A stretch of 64,000 nt of DNA from Leptospira harrisiae. GTDB lineage: Bacteria > Spirochaetota > Leptospiria > Leptospirales > Leptospiraceae. Made by a program: the position numbers and the translations under genes. The stretch lies in assembly GCF_002811945.1 (NCBI RefSeq), contig NZ_NPDX01000001.1:1-64000 (forward strand), given 5' to 3'. The notes below the pieces were generated by a model. The model worked only from the letters and a program-made list of their open reading frames with translations. It made no database searches and was not told where the DNA came from. Below are positions 9,915 through 20,017 of the stretch, piece by piece; the stretch's first letter is position 1; every line of letters begins with the position of its first letter.

Positions 9915-10460
9915 ATGAAAAAAACAATCGTTTGTTTTGTGTTTTTGTTTTTTGGAGTCAGTGTTTTTGCAGCAGAAGTGACAAAAAAGAATATAGAGTT
10001 TTATGTTGAACATACTACAAAGAATGTAACGGGCATTTGTAATGAAATTCAAATGGGACAACCGAATATTCAGGTTTCTGGAAATGGATATGCTTTAAAG
10101 TCTCCCTTTGAAATCAAAATTCCACTTTTGAAGATTTCATCTGGAGATACAAATCGAGACTCACATATTCAGGAAATTTTAGGATATCCAGATACCCCAA
10201 ACATACTTGTAAAAATTGAATCGGTACAACTAGGTAAAGACCAAACTTATTTAGTAAAAGGCAAATTAACCATTCATGGAAATACAAAAGATTTTGTGAC
10301 TGAAGCTATAGTGAAACCTGAAGGTTCTAATTCTCTTCAGGTGGATGGATCCGTTGTGGTTAAGTTTTCAGAATTTGAATTAGAAAATCCTTCACTCCTT
10401 TTTATGAAAGCAAAAGATGAAATTCGGGTGAAGTATCTTTTTCAGATTCAGTTGAAATGA
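9915..10460 (+). CDS. YceI-family periplasmic protein
   Basis: The start at 9915 (MKKTIV) was chosen because it gives a textbook signal peptide ending near VFAAEV, with AAGGAAAGG about 10 nt upstream; longer frames overlap the preceding gene. The mature part has the YceI lipocalin-like pattern, with FYVEHTTKNVTG at the start, the central RDSHIQEILGYPDTPNI (family motif: the substituted R-x-H-L-x-S-x-D-F-F segment), and a KGKLTIHGNTKDF strand near the end. YceI proteins bind isoprenoid-type lipids. The gene follows the putative haem protein by 22 nt. Confidence 0.82.
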   Translation: MKKTIVCFVFLFFGVSVFAAEVTKKNIEFYVEHTTKNVTGICNEIQMGQPNIQVSGNGYALKSPFEIKIPLLKISSGDTNRDSHIQEILGYPDTPNILVKIESVQLGKDQTYLVKGKLTIHGNTKDFVTEAIVKPEGSNSLQVDGSVVVKFSEFELENPSLLFMKAKDEIRVKYLFQIQLK

Positions 10461-10484
10461 TGTAAGGGAAGATAGTTTAAAAAA

Positions 10485-11357
10485 TTAGGTTCCTAATAAT
10501 TCGACCAGGCGATTGTATTTTAAAATAATTCGTTTGGTCATCTCTTCCCCTTTTTTATTGATATCCGGATGGTATTTTTTTAAGAGTTCTTTAAATTTCT
10601 TTTTTACGTCGGTGATACTTGCGCCTGGTTCTAAATCAAAAAAAGCTAATAAATCTTTGAGTTCGGTTGAAACTGTTTTGACGATTTTCTTTTTTTTCTT
10701 TTTTGTCTCTCGAAATTTACCGTATAACTCGTAATAGGTTCTATCTCTAAATTCACGAGTGATATCTCTGAAGTTGAGAATTTTAGTGGGGATTAGACTT
10801 TTTAAATATTCATATAAAAACTCTTCGGCTCCGTACTCTGGATGGATTTCGAATTTTTCTAAAAATTGATGGATGGAACGTCTGACAAAAAAATCAATTT
10901 CGAATTTGTCCATCAGATAAGAATCAACAGCATCATCGTAATCCACAGTGGCAGCAGTCAGAAGTAATAAAAGTTCTCGGTCTAATTTATGATTGGCGAT
11001 TGTTTTTTGAATGAGTGATTTATAAGATTCGCGAAGTTCATATAACGGACGTTCACTAAAAAAAATCCCACCTTTTAGGAACTCTTCTGCGACTTCATCT
11101 AATTCCAAACTCCAGGCAAGAAAATCAATGAGGAGATCCCCATCCACTTCATGAAATCCACCGGAAAGTGTCATTTGTGGTTTTGCGGCTTTGAACTGAT
11201 AAACTTTGCGAAGGCATTCTTCCTTTCTGATTTCTAAAAGTTCAGAAAGTCGGTCGTACGACAAAAACCACAACATAGACTCAGAAACGTTCTGGAGTTC
11301 GAAGATCACATCATGCAGAATTTGTTTGGACTTTCTCGTTTCTACTCTTTGGACCAT
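10485..11357 (-). CDS. Protein with C-terminal DnaJ domain
   Basis: This 290-residue protein has a J-domain only at its C-terminus (about residues 228-290), with the essential His-Pro-Asp in KKYHPDINKK. The preceding 225 residues are helical and acidic and match no family I know. J-domains recruit and stimulate Hsp70 (DnaK); the N-terminal part probably supplies the client specificity. A lysine run (about residues 218-225) separates the two parts. It lies convergent to yceI and divergent from the acyl-CoA dehydrogenase gene. Confidence 0.82.
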   Translation of the reverse strand: MVQRVETRKSKQILHDVIFELQNVSESMLWFLSYDRLSELLEIRKEECLRKVYQFKAAKPQMTLSGGFHEVDGDLLIDFLAWSLELDEVAEEFLKGGIFFSERPLYELRESYKSLIQKTIANHKLDRELLLLLTAATVDYDDAVDSYLMDKFEIDFFVRRSIHQFLEKFEIHPEYGAEEFLYEYLKSLIPTKILNFRDITREFRDRTYYELYGKFRETKKKKKKIVKTVSTELKDLLAFFDLEPGASITDVKKKFKELLKKYHPDINKKGEEMTKRIILKYNRLVELLGT

Positions 11358-11438
11358 ACAGAATCGACTCTAGAACCAATTTCAGACCGGGGCGACTTTT
11401 TTGCTAGTGAATCCTATTCCTTTTTTTGAACTGGAAGA

Positions 11439-13154
11439 ATGAGCCACCATATTTCAGAACATCCATCCTTACAACCGTTCGATATATCCGAATACAAAGG
11501 AGTCCGAGGTAAGAATTTTTACGAAATAGACCCCGCCTTACAACGAGTGGTTCACCGTTATTCTGAATCCTTTACCCCAGATCATAAAAAAGCGATGGAA
11601 GAACATATCCGAAAGTATGGGGAACTTGTAGGTGGAATTTTGGATGAGCTCACAGAAGAGTGCCATAAGGAAGGTAAGTATGGTGAGGTTGTTAAGTTTG
11701 ATAGAACTGGAAAACGAATCGATTTTATAAAATACTCGGAAGAACAAAAATTAGCACGCAAAATCTCTTATGACCACGGAGTTGTCAATTTAGATTTCCA
11801 TCCTGAATGGAAATATGATTTTACACATATTCATCGTTATGCGCTCACCTATTTAATGAATATGAATGGGGAAGGTGGTGTTGCCTGTCCATTGGCCATG
11901 ACCGATGGAATCATCCTCGCACTCAAAAAAATTGGAACAGAAGAACAAAAGAAAAAATATCTCCCACTTGTTGCAGGAAAAGGAAGTTCTTCTCATTTTA
12001 TGGCTGGGCAATATGTTACAGAAAGAGTTGGCGGGAGTAATGTTTCTGCCAATCGAACCATTGCTAAAAAACTTCCGAACGGCAAATGGGAGTTAACTGG
12101 TGAAAAATGGTTTTGTTCCAACCCAGGTGATCTTTGGGTCACAACGGCAAAGATGGAAGGAACCAATACCGTTGGTATGTTTCTTGTTCCGAGAATCAAA
12201 GAAAATGGAGAACTCAATGGACATCATATCTTACGAAAAAAAGATATCATCGGATCTCGCGGGAAACTCACTGTTGAAATTATTTATGATAAAGTAGAAG
12301 CAGAAGAATTTGGTCGTCCTGGTCATGGACTTGTGAATCTTATCCGTTACATCATCAAAACATCTCGTTTGCATGTGGGACTTGGTTCCAGTGGAAATGC
12401 AAGAAGATCGGTGATGGAAGCATCTGAGTATGCAAAGTTTAGAACTGCTTATGGGAAAAAGATTTTAGAATTTCCTTCTTTTACCAAGACCTTAGCGGAA
12501 ATGCAAATTTTGCAAACAGGAAATTGTTTTGTAAACTTTCGCTCTGCAAATCTTTCCGAGAAAGGTGACGATGCGGCAGAGATTACCGTTCCACTGATGA
12601 AATATAAATCCTCTTCTCAGGCAAGTTATATCACTCAAAAAGCAATTTTAACTTTAGGTGGTAACGGAATCATTGGTGATTTTTCTCCTCTGCCTCGTCT
12701 TCATAACGATTCTATCATCAATGAAACTTGGGAAGGAACACACCTTATCATCACTGATCATTGTTTGCATGCTTTACAAAAACCAAAGGTTTATACTGCA
12801 TTTCAATCCTTGTTAGGTGAGTTAACTAAATCTGTAGGCAACCACCCAGAACTTAAAAACGCTTTTGAAGTTTTCCAAACCAAACAAAAAGAATTAGAAC
12901 ATTGCATTAAAAACGAGTCCAAGGAGTGGAAAGATATGAATCGGGTTTATATTGCCGATGTAACATATCAAGTCTTCTTACTGGCTGAGTTTTTAGAACA
13001 GGCGGTTTACGACATCACAAACAAGTTACCGACAAAGTATCTTTATTTTGCCAATGGATATGCGGAAATGGTAAGAGACGGACTCGAAGCTCCAAGACAA
13101 AAAGATGGTGTTTTCTTTGATCCCAAAGCAATAGAAACTTTCCTTTCTTTCTAA
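11439..13154 (+). CDS. Acyl-CoA dehydrogenase, AidB-like subfamily
   Basis: This 571-residue flavoprotein has the four-part acyl-CoA dehydrogenase layout preceded by an extended N-terminal segment, as in AidB-like enzymes. FAD-binding features include the [12 protein letters not shown] and [13 protein letters not shown] segments. The catalytic base region is [17 protein letters not shown], with the Glu in the usual WEGT context. The substrate is unknown and fatty-acid beta-oxidation is the default role. The next gene starts 6 nt after the stop, then two more follow with overlaps, so 11439-15437 is probably one operon. Confidence 0.9.
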   Translation: MSHHISEHPSLQPFDISEYKGVRGKNFYEIDPALQRVVHRYSESFTPDHKKAMEEHIRKYGELVGGILDELTEECHKEGKYGEVVKFDRTGKRIDFIKYSEEQKLARKISYDHGVVNLDFHPEWKYDFTHIHRYALTYLMNMNGEGGVACPLAMTDGIILALKKIGTEEQKKKYLPLVAGKGSSSHFMAGQYVTERVGGSNVSANRTIAKKLPNGKWELTGEKWFCSNPGDLWVTTAKMEGTNTVGMFLVPRIKENGELNGHHILRKKDIIGSRGKLTVEIIYDKVEAEEFGRPGHGLVNLIRYIIKTSRLHVGLGSSGNARRSVMEASEYAKFRTAYGKKILEFPSFTKTLAEMQILQTGNCFVNFRSANLSEKGDDAAEITVPLMKYKSSSQASYITQKAILTLGGNGIIGDFSPLPRLHNDSIINETWEGTHLIITDHCLHALQKPKVYTAFQSLLGELTKSVGNHPELKNAFEVFQTKQKELEHCIKNESKEWKDMNRVYIADVTYQVFLLAEFLEQAVYDITNKLPTKYLYFANGYAEMVRDGLEAPRQKDGVFFDPKAIETFLSF

Positions 13155-13159
13155 TCAGT

Positions 13160-14068
13160 ATGGAAAATTTTTTACTACTAGGAATTTGTTTTGGACTGGG
13201 GTTGTTTTTTCGGAGACTTCCTCAGTTTCCAGAAACCACTCCTAAAGTGTTGAATGGATTTATCCTTTTTATTTCTTTGCCTTCTCTTGTTTTGTATCAT
13301 GTCCATGAATTAAAAGTGGATGCAACCTCACTTTTACCTTCTTCTATGCCTTGGGTGGTCTTTGGGATCGCAACTGTATTTTTTCTTGGTTTGTACAAAC
13401 TAAAATTTTTGAAATTTCACACTGCTGTCTGTCTGGTATTAACTGCCGGACTTGGAAATACCTCCTTTGTGGGTTTTCCATTACTAGAAACTTATTTAGG
13501 CAAAGAGTCTTTGGGGTATGGAATTTTGGCAGACCAACTCGGAACCTTTATGGTTCTTAGTTTTCCAGGTATCATTTTGGCATCAATTGCTATGGATGGA
13601 AAATGGGATATTTCCACACTTGTGAAGCGAGTAATGGGATTTGCTCCCATCTACGCTTTGTTTGTTGCTATTCTCACGAGACAATTTTCTTATCCTGAAG
13701 CACTTAAGATCGTTTTAATTCGTTTAGGAGATACTCTTACCCCTCTTGCCTTAGTATCAGTAGGATATATGTTGGATATGCGAACCATTGCAGGGCATGG
13801 AAAGGTGTTGGTTTTAGGACTTGGGTTTAAACTGATCCTAGCACCAATCTTAGTATATTGGATGTATTCTCCGTTAAAAGAAGATACATTACTTTTCCAA
13901 ACCATTGTTTTGGAATCGGCAATGGCACCTATGGTCACTTCCACAGTCATCACAATTGAAAAAAACATTTCTCCCCATTTAGCAAGCCTTATGTTGGGAA
14001 TTGGAATTCCTATTTCCTTTGGCACCACATACGTTCTCAACTTTTTGTTGAAAGGAAACTATATTTGA
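13160..14068 (+). CDS. AEC-family transporter (auxin efflux carrier/malate permease type)
   Basis: This 302-residue protein has about ten membrane helices with the split-repeat pattern of the AEC family. Typical features are GLGNTSFVGFPLLETYLG in the first repeat and the SAMAPMVTSTVIT segment in the second. Bacterial members export or import organic acids such as malate, but the substrate is not predictable. The stop overlaps the TTG start of the next transporter gene. Confidence 0.85.
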   Translation: MENFLLLGICFGLGLFFRRLPQFPETTPKVLNGFILFISLPSLVLYHVHELKVDATSLLPSSMPWVVFGIATVFFLGLYKLKFLKFHTAVCLVLTAGLGNTSFVGFPLLETYLGKESLGYGILADQLGTFMVLSFPGIILASIAMDGKWDISTLVKRVMGFAPIYALFVAILTRQFSYPEALKIVLIRLGDTLTPLALVSVGYMLDMRTIAGHGKVLVLGLGFKLILAPILVYWMYSPLKEDTLLFQTIVLESAMAPMVTSTVITIEKNISPHLASLMLGIGIPISFGTTYVLNFLLKGNYI

Positions 14069-14958
14069 ACCTAAAATTTTTACTCTTACTTGTATTGGCA
14101 ATGGTCTCATGGGGAATCTCTTGGCCCATCGGTAAAATGATCGCAGGAACAGTTCCTATTTCCGTATTGGTGTTTTGGAGATTTTTAGCAACCTTTCTTT
14201 CTGTGATTCCTTTACTCATTGTGATGCGGATTCCCTTTTTACTCAAAACAGGAAAAGACTATTGGAACGTTCTTGTAGGAGGAATCATTTATACTTTTTA
14301 CAACCAGTTCTTTTTTATGGGTTTAAAAAATGGCCTTCCGGGAGCTGGCGGAGTTCTTGTCACCACACTCAATCCCATTGTTACTTTTTTTATTGTAGTG
14401 CTTGTACAAAAAAAACGAATTTCCAAACGCCAAGTGATTGGATTGTTTTTCGGTTTTATTGGTGGGCTTGTGATTCTGCAAGTATGGAAGATTAGTGTCG
14501 ATTATTTATTGTTATCTGGGAATCTATTCTTTTTGTTATGTTCTTTTGTTTGGGCCATCCTTTCCCTCAATAGCCAATCCACTGGAAAGTCAATGTCACC
14601 AGTAACTTATAGTTTTTATGTATATGCTGTGGGTTCTGTCATTGAACTTCTATTTTGTTTCAATGATCCGAGTTTTTGGAAAGTTTGGGATATGGGTTTT
14701 TCCTTCTGGGCTTCCATCTTTTATTTAACTGTAATCTCAACTACCTTCGGAACCACTGTTTATTTTTATGCGGCAACAAGGCTTGGATCGGAAATCGCCA
14801 GTAGTTTTATTTTTATTGTCCCTCTCTCTGCTTATTTGAGCAGTTTTTTGATCTTGAATGAAGTGATACAAATTCCAGTCATCATTGGGGGAGCCTTAGC
14901 AATCCTTGCAGTATATCTAATCAATTCTAAACAAAAAAGAAAGGAACCAAACCTTTGA
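14065..14958 (+). CDS. EamA/DMT-superfamily transporter
   Basis: This 297-residue protein has ten membrane helices in two EamA repeats, with the usual WGISWPIGKM at the first helix and GGALAILAVYLIN at the last. The start is TTG, overlapping the stop of the AEC gene, with AAAGGAAA about 9 nt upstream. DMT carriers move diverse small metabolites, and no substrate can be deduced. Its stop overlaps the TTG start of the next gene, showing tight coupling. Confidence 0.85.
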   Translation: MNLKFLLLLVLAMVSWGISWPIGKMIAGTVPISVLVFWRFLATFLSVIPLLIVMRIPFLLKTGKDYWNVLVGGIIYTFYNQFFFMGLKNGLPGAGGVLVTTLNPIVTFFIVVLVQKKRISKRQVIGLFFGFIGGLVILQVWKISVDYLLLSGNLFFLLCSFVWAILSLNSQSTGKSMSPVTYSFYVYAVGSVIELLFCFNDPSFWKVWDMGFSFWASIFYLTVISTTFGTTVYFYAATRLGSEIASSFIFIVPLSAYLSSFLILNEVIQIPVIIGGALAILAVYLINSKQKRKEPNL

Positions 14959-15437
14959 AGAAATTTACATCTTGGAAAAAAAGATTCAAAATTTGGTTAT
15001 ATAACTTTTATCCACCTTATGTAGGTGCTGGGATCCGAATCAAAGAAATTGCACCAGACTTTTCGTATTTCCGTTCCGAAATGAAATTACGATTTTATAA
15101 CAGAAATTATGTGGGAGTTCATTTTGGTGGATCTCTATATTCTATGTGTGATCCATTTTTTATGTTAATTCTTTTGGAAAGATTAGGTTCTGATTATATT
15201 GTTTGGGACAAAGCAGGTAACATGATTTTTGTCAAACCGGGAATGGGAAAGGTAATAGCAGAATTTCGAATTCCGGATTCAGAGATCCGAAGGATCAAAG
15301 ACGAAATCGAAGTGAAGAAAAAAGGGGATTATCTTTTTACGACTGATGTGAAAAACGAAGCAGGTGAAGTCATAGCAAAACTAGAAAAGACAGTTTATAT
15401 TCGCAAACGGGGAAAACTCCCCGTTCAGAATGGATAA
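14955..15437 (+). CDS. DUF4442 hotdog-fold protein, probable thioesterase-like
   Basis: This 160-residue protein matches DUF4442: NRNYVGVHFGGSLYSMCDPFFM corresponds to the conserved hotdog-helix entry, followed by the GKVIAEFRIPDSE strand. The start is TTG with AAGGAA 8 nt upstream. Related hotdog proteins hydrolyse or bind acyl-CoA, which fits the acyl-CoA dehydrogenase at the head of the cluster, though no activity is established for this family. Confidence 0.82.
   Translation: MKKFTSWKKRFKIWLYNFYPPYVGAGIRIKEIAPDFSYFRSEMKLRFYNRNYVGVHFGGSLYSMCDPFFMLILLERLGSDYIVWDKAGNMIFVKPGMGKVIAEFRIPDSEIRRIKDEIEVKKKGDYLFTTDVKNEAGEVIAKLEKTVYIRKRGKLPVQNG
15406..15425 (+). terminator. GC-rich hairpin in the 3' end of the DUF4442 gene
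   Basis: AACGGGGA 15406-15413 pairs perfectly with TCCCCGTT 15418-15425 around an AAAC tetraloop. It lies in the last codons of the gene, before the convergent gpsA-plsB fusion gene. No immediate T-run follows on either strand, so it may be an RNA-end-protecting or weak terminator structure. Confidence 0.35.
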
Positions 15438-15475
15438 AGATTCTATTTTTCGCATACTTTAACCTAGCGAATGTT

Positions 15476-17896
15476 TTAATACTTTTTATCTTCGTCTTCT
15501 GGAATCATGGTTGCATAATACAGAAGTAAAGCATCATTTTTGGAATGAACCACTCGATTGGATTCTTCTATCATCTTCCGTTTTTCCAAAATCTTTTTAC
15601 CCTTTTCCCATACTTCTTCCGGATCTTTGATTAAATAGTTTCCATCATGTCGGGAAATAAAATCTTCCACTAACATAGTACTCTGCGATACTTCGACAGA
15701 GAAATCGTTTTCGGCCAATATTTTAGCAACAATCTGATTTGGTAAAATTTTATGGTATTGTTTCCAACCTTTGGTGATACGGTAACTAAGTTCCAATGTT
15801 GGATCTTCCGTATGTGCATATTCAGAGATAGGAATTGGATCACAAAACTCTACATACACATTGGAACGTTTTGCAAGAAACCCTGCCATTCCCAACTCTT
15901 CTGGCATATTGCAGAACTGGTTGTCTTCTGGAACGGTTTCGTAAGATACAGAAATCGGAACAATCACAATCTCTGTTCCTGAACTTCGGAATGCATTCAC
16001 CGCAGTTGTGAGTAGCCCCGTTTTGACTGGAACAATTCCTCCGGTCCTCGAGCGAGTACCTTCTGGATAAACAAGGGAAGGAATTCCTTGTTCTAACATC
16101 ACTTGTGAATACAAAGTCAAACATTCTAAGTACAAACTGTTACGTGTTCGTTCGCGGTCCACTGCATAAGCACCAAGTGACTTTAACATCCATTCCCAAA
16201 AAGGATTCGACATTAAATTAATCCCTGCCGCATAACGAGGAACAGGTAGACCTAAATGAAATAAAGAATAAGCAACTTCTACTGAATCTAAGTGGGATCT
16301 ATGTGTCGGAGCATAAAGTAAATTGTATTTAGAAGAGAGCGCCTTTACCACTTCTGTTTTCCCACCAACATGTGGGATCATTGAACCTTTCAGAAAACCG
16401 CCAGAAAAAAGTCGAATGGGAGCCACAAACCTAAGGACAGACTCCCTTACGGTGGGACTATAGTTGTCCGCAATTTCTGTTACATAAAATCGAACCAGTT
16501 CTTTAACAAGTGTGTTCTCTTCGTCTTTTTGGCAGTTTTGGAATCTTTGCCAAATTTCAAGTTCTGATTCAAACTTAACTTCATCCAACTTTTGTTTTTT
16601 ACGCGTGGCTTTGGTAAGTCTTTTTTGGGTGGATTCAATGACGGCAGATGATTGTTTTTTTACACGAGTTACTGTTCCGGGTACATTGCTAATGTGTTTA
16701 AGTATCCGATCCACTAGTAAATTCTGAAAATCGATTCCCGATGTTAAGTTGAGTCCCACTTTCTTTTGAACAACGAGCGGAATATTTTTTGATTCTGTTT
16801 TTTTACCACATATCAAATCAATTAACGCATCTGGTGGTTGTTTTCTTGTGAGGACGTCAAATAAAGTTCTGTGTAACGTAAAAGGTAAACGAATTTCATT
16901 GGCTAGTTCAATAAGAATACTGAGAGCATATGTTCCCTCTACGTTATCATGCCACTTTGTAGATTCTCTTTCAATAAAAGACCTTGGTGCAAAAAAAATC
17001 TCAATTCGATCTTTGATACTAAGTTTCTCTCCACCTGACAAAAGTTCGCCGACAATTTTTTGTCCAAAACCACGATTTCTACTTTTATTACTAGTTGCAG
17101 TTGTGATAAAATCAGCAAGGCCAGATCTTCCCATGACTGTATCGGGTCTTGCACCATAACGCATCGCAAGATCTCTTACTTCTTGAAATCCTACAGATAA
17201 AATTTCTCCAAGTAAGTTTGCACCATACCGAGGAAGTAATGATACAATCCCACTAGCAATGGCCATTGGATTTTTTGCTACACCAACAATTTCCATTCCC
17301 ACAACATCATCGGTAACAGAAGTATTGATAAAATTAGATGTAAGAACTTCGGAAAGAAACTCAGAAGTTTCTTTTTCATAAGATCCAATATTAAAAAAAC
17401 TAAATTTTTCATCTAAAATTTCCCCAAGTAGGGACGGGCCATTGACTACAGCAACAGATGAATTTGAAAAATTTCTTTCTTTTAAATAATTTTGTAAGTA
17501 TTGCGAATAGGTAATGAATCCTGTTTTTTTTCTGTTTTTAGAATCCAAAATTCCTTTGGTTAAAAAAGAAAAAACATAACTATTGGTTGGTTCTAAAACT
17601 TCCAAAAGTGCATGGACACTGTCCAAAAAAGATCGAGAAGGTACTGCCACATGAAAAACCCAATCATCTCGTCCAAAAGAATCCAAACTGGAAACGATAT
17701 CGATATGATCAGGGAGATCAATTGTTTTTCCCATAATCTCTGTTTGGCGGCGTTTTTTCAGAACCTCTACTAATTCTTTGTCGGGAATCCAGAGAGTGAT
17801 GGGATCAAATTTTTGAGCCAGTACGGAAGCGATGATGATACCCATTGGGCCACTTCCCAGAACTGCTTGTTTTAAGTCGTAATAAGCTATTTGCAT
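15476..17896 (-). CDS. Fused glycerol-3-phosphate dehydrogenase (GpsA-like) and glycerolipid acyltransferase (PlsB/PlsC-like)
   Basis: One 806-residue frame joins two enzymes. Residues 1-365 are GpsA-like, with a nucleotide-binding GSGPMG at 14-19, VNGPSLLGEI at 151-160 and catalytic Lys208 in GVAKNPMAIASG. Residues 370-480 form a basic helical linker. Residues 485-760 are an acyltransferase with the H(X4)D motif His532-Asp537 (THRSHLDSVE), a following AAGINLMSNPFW substrate motif and the PEGTRSRTGG motif at 611-620. By family knowledge the first half makes glycerol 3-phosphate from dihydroxyacetone phosphate and the second transfers an acyl chain. Whether the acyl acceptor is glycerol 3-phosphate or lysophosphatidate cannot be settled by eye. 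Both catalytic sets look intact. Confidence 0.9.
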   Translation of the reverse strand: MQIAYYDLKQAVLGSGPMGIIIASVLAQKFDPITLWIPDKELVEVLKKRRQTEIMGKTIDLPDHIDIVSSLDSFGRDDWVFHVAVPSRSFLDSVHALLEVLEPTNSYVFSFLTKGILDSKNRKKTGFITYSQYLQNYLKERNFSNSSVAVVNGPSLLGEILDEKFSFFNIGSYEKETSEFLSEVLTSNFINTSVTDDVVGMEIVGVAKNPMAIASGIVSLLPRYGANLLGEILSVGFQEVRDLAMRYGARPDTVMGRSGLADFITTATSNKSRNRGFGQKIVGELLSGGEKLSIKDRIEIFFAPRSFIERESTKWHDNVEGTYALSILIELANEIRLPFTLHRTLFDVLTRKQPPDALIDLICGKKTESKNIPLVVQKKVGLNLTSGIDFQNLLVDRILKHISNVPGTVTRVKKQSSAVIESTQKRLTKATRKKQKLDEVKFESELEIWQRFQNCQKDEENTLVKELVRFYVTEIADNYSPTVRESVLRFVAPIRLFSGGFLKGSMIPHVGGKTEVVKALSSKYNLLYAPTHRSHLDSVEVAYSLFHLGLPVPRYAAGINLMSNPFWEWMLKSLGAYAVDRERTRNSLYLECLTLYSQVMLEQGIPSLVYPEGTRSRTGGIVPVKTGLLTTAVNAFRSSGTEIVIVPISVSYETVPEDNQFCNMPEELGMAGFLAKRSNVYVEFCDPIPISEYAHTEDPTLELSYRITKGWKQYHKILPNQIVAKILAENDFSVEVSQSTMLVEDFISRHDGNYLIKDPEEVWEKGKKILEKRKMIEESNRVVHSKNDALLLYYATMIPEDEDKKY

Positions 17897-18002
17897 AAAA
17901 AATTAACAATACGAATCGGTGGAAATCTCACTTTATTTGTTTGCTTGAAACGATTCGAGTCTATCGAAAAAGTATCAGGAGAGTGTAAATCGTCAAGTCA
18001 CA

Positions 18003-19388
18003 ATGATTCGAGCTGGTATTGTATTTTCAAGTCTATCCATGATTCCTGCCTTATTTGGCTGGTACCAGAATTGGCTCGGTCTCACAAAACCGCAAGAGGT
18101 CAACTTGGCCATCGCTCTCCTAGTTTCTTTTCTTTGGGTGACAGAACTTTTTCCACTCTATGTCACGGGTTTTTTAGTTTTATTTTTAGAATTGGTTTGG
18201 TTACTTCCAACATGGGGACCTGGTGCTCCAAAAACGATTACTTTTCTGTCTTGTTATTTTTCTGAGACCATTTTACTCTTCTTAGGCGGATTTGTGATTT
18301 CTTCGGCAATCACATCTTATGGTTTAGATTCAACTATTGCTCGGTTTGTGATCCAAAAAACCAAAGGTTCAGCTTTTTTACTGGTTCTCTCCTTAGGTTT
18401 TGCCACTGCTTTTTTATCTTGTTTTATGAACAATACAGCTACAGCAGCAATGATGCTTGGGCTCGTTTCTTCTATGATGAAATCATTAGAAGAGAACAAT
18501 CCTCTACGAAAATCACTTCTTTTTATGGTACCATTTTCTGCCAATTTGGGTGGAATCGGAACGCCGGTAGGAACACTTCCCAATGTAATAGGAATTGGTT
18601 ATCTACAGGAAAGAGGATTGGAAATCGGATTTTTGAATTGGATGGGTTTTGCCTTTCCCGTTTTCATTCTTTCCGTTTTGGCACTTGCTCTTCTTTTGTA
18701 CATTGTGTACTTAAAAAAAGATAAATCAGGAAATTCTGTTGGTTCGATTCAAGTTTCGGAGGTGGACCATTCACTTTCTAAACGTGATCGTTCGATTGCT
18801 TTGGGGATTATTTCAATTACGATTTTGGGTTGGATCACTTCCGATTGGCACGGAATTTCAAACGGGACGGTGGCTTTATTTCCTGTGATTGTCTTTTTTG
18901 GATTTCGACTATTGGACTTAAAAGAATTTCGTAACCTATCTTGGGATGTTTTAATTTTGATGGGTGGTGGAATTGCCCTTGGAAAGGCTTTTGAAGAAAC
19001 TGGGCTTGCAAAACATTTTGTCGAATTGTTTATGTTAGGTGATTCAGGTCAATTTGGTTTGTTTTTATTTTTTTCCTTCCTTTCCCTTGGGCTTTCCTGT
19101 TTTTTAAGTAACACAAGTGTAGCCAATCTGATTTTACCTATCACAATGGGACTTCCCACTCATCTTATTTTACCTGCAGCCATTGGGGCTACCATAGGTG
19201 CCTCACTTGCTATGCCACTTCCAGTATCCACTCCACCAAATGCTTTGGCCTTTAGTTATGGTGGAATCAGAAGTTTGGAGATGTTAAAGGTGGGAGGGAT
19301 CATTTCCATCATTGCTTGGACCTTATTTGTGACGATTGGTGGGTTCATTTTGCATATATTGGGGATTGTCGATTTTTCTAAGTTTTAA
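18003..19388 (+). CDS. SLC13/DASS-type anion transporter
   Basis: This 461-residue protein has about twelve membrane helices in two inverted repeats. The family's paired SNT substrate/sodium motifs appear as MNNTATAAM in the first repeat (Asn in place of the usual Ser) and LSNTSVANLILP in the second. PVSTPPNALAFSYG near the C-terminus is typical. Members carry dicarboxylates, citrate or sulfate with sodium. The gene is divergent from the fusion gene across 106 bp, where both promoters must lie. An internal Met13 is an alternative start. Confidence 0.88.
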   Translation: MIRAGIVFSSLSMIPALFGWYQNWLGLTKPQEVNLAIALLVSFLWVTELFPLYVTGFLVLFLELVWLLPTWGPGAPKTITFLSCYFSETILLFLGGFVISSAITSYGLDSTIARFVIQKTKGSAFLLVLSLGFATAFLSCFMNNTATAAMMLGLVSSMMKSLEENNPLRKSLLFMVPFSANLGGIGTPVGTLPNVIGIGYLQERGLEIGFLNWMGFAFPVFILSVLALALLLYIVYLKKDKSGNSVGSIQVSEVDHSLSKRDRSIALGIISITILGWITSDWHGISNGTVALFPVIVFFGFRLLDLKEFRNLSWDVLILMGGGIALGKAFEETGLAKHFVELFMLGDSGQFGLFLFFSFLSLGLSCFLSNTSVANLILPITMGLPTHLILPAAIGATIGASLAMPLPVSTPPNALAFSYGGIRSLEMLKVGGIISIIAWTLFVTIGGFILHILGIVDFSKF

Positions 19389-19436
19389 AAAAAAGACTTT
19401 TCCTCTCCTCAACTTCCATTACTCTACTTTCGAATT

Positions 19437-20009
19437 ATGCGAAAGTTTCGATCTCTGATTTTATTCACATTTTTTGTCCCATTATTTCTTTCCTCCTGTT
19501 ACAATTACATGAGTGAAGATGTTCCTATCATCGTTAGGCCGGACTTCAAACAACAAATAGCAATTTTAACCATCAAAGTTTCCACTCCTGAAAACGATAA
19601 AACCAAACGAGAAATTACAGCAATTTACACAAAATACCTAATGGAAACAGGTTACTTTGGTCGAGTTTTATCGGACGGGGGCAGGGCAAACCATCATATT
19701 GATTTGTATACAAGCGAAGTAAATGAGTATGAACATTTTTGGGTTTCATCAATTTCCACCTTGTTTATGTTAGGTACTGTCGGACTCTTACCTTCGATAT
19801 ATTCCAAAGAAAGGGTCCTTCATGCCGATTTTTATTTAAATGATAAACTGATCGGTCGCGAAAAATATCGTCAAAAACATTCCACTTTGTTTGGAATTCC
19901 TTTTATGTTTATTTGGGAAACTGGAATCAAAGAAGCGAAAACCATTTACTTTAATAAAGAAAAGAATCTCATTCACAACGTGGTTCAAGATTACAATCGT
20001 TACTTATAG
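19437..20009 (+). CDS. Lipoprotein of unknown function
   Basis: This 190-residue protein has a signal peptide with lipobox LSSC (Cys around residue 21). The mature part has alternating strands and a hydrophobic stretch (STLFMLGTVGLLPSIY) in the middle. The overall pattern, with a QQIAILTIKVSTPEND strand and a variable-charge tail, resembles generic periplasmic lipoproteins that join outer-membrane complexes, but no family is recognised. The next lipoprotein gene starts 8 nt after its stop, so the two are one operon. Confidence 0.8.
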   Translation: MRKFRSLILFTFFVPLFLSSCYNYMSEDVPIIVRPDFKQQIAILTIKVSTPENDKTKREITAIYTKYLMETGYFGRVLSDGGRANHHIDLYTSEVNEYEHFWVSSISTLFMLGTVGLLPSIYSKERVLHADFYLNDKLIGREKYRQKHSTLFGIPFMFIWETGIKEAKTIYFNKEKNLIHNVVQDYNRYL

Positions 20010-20017
20010 GAGAACAT

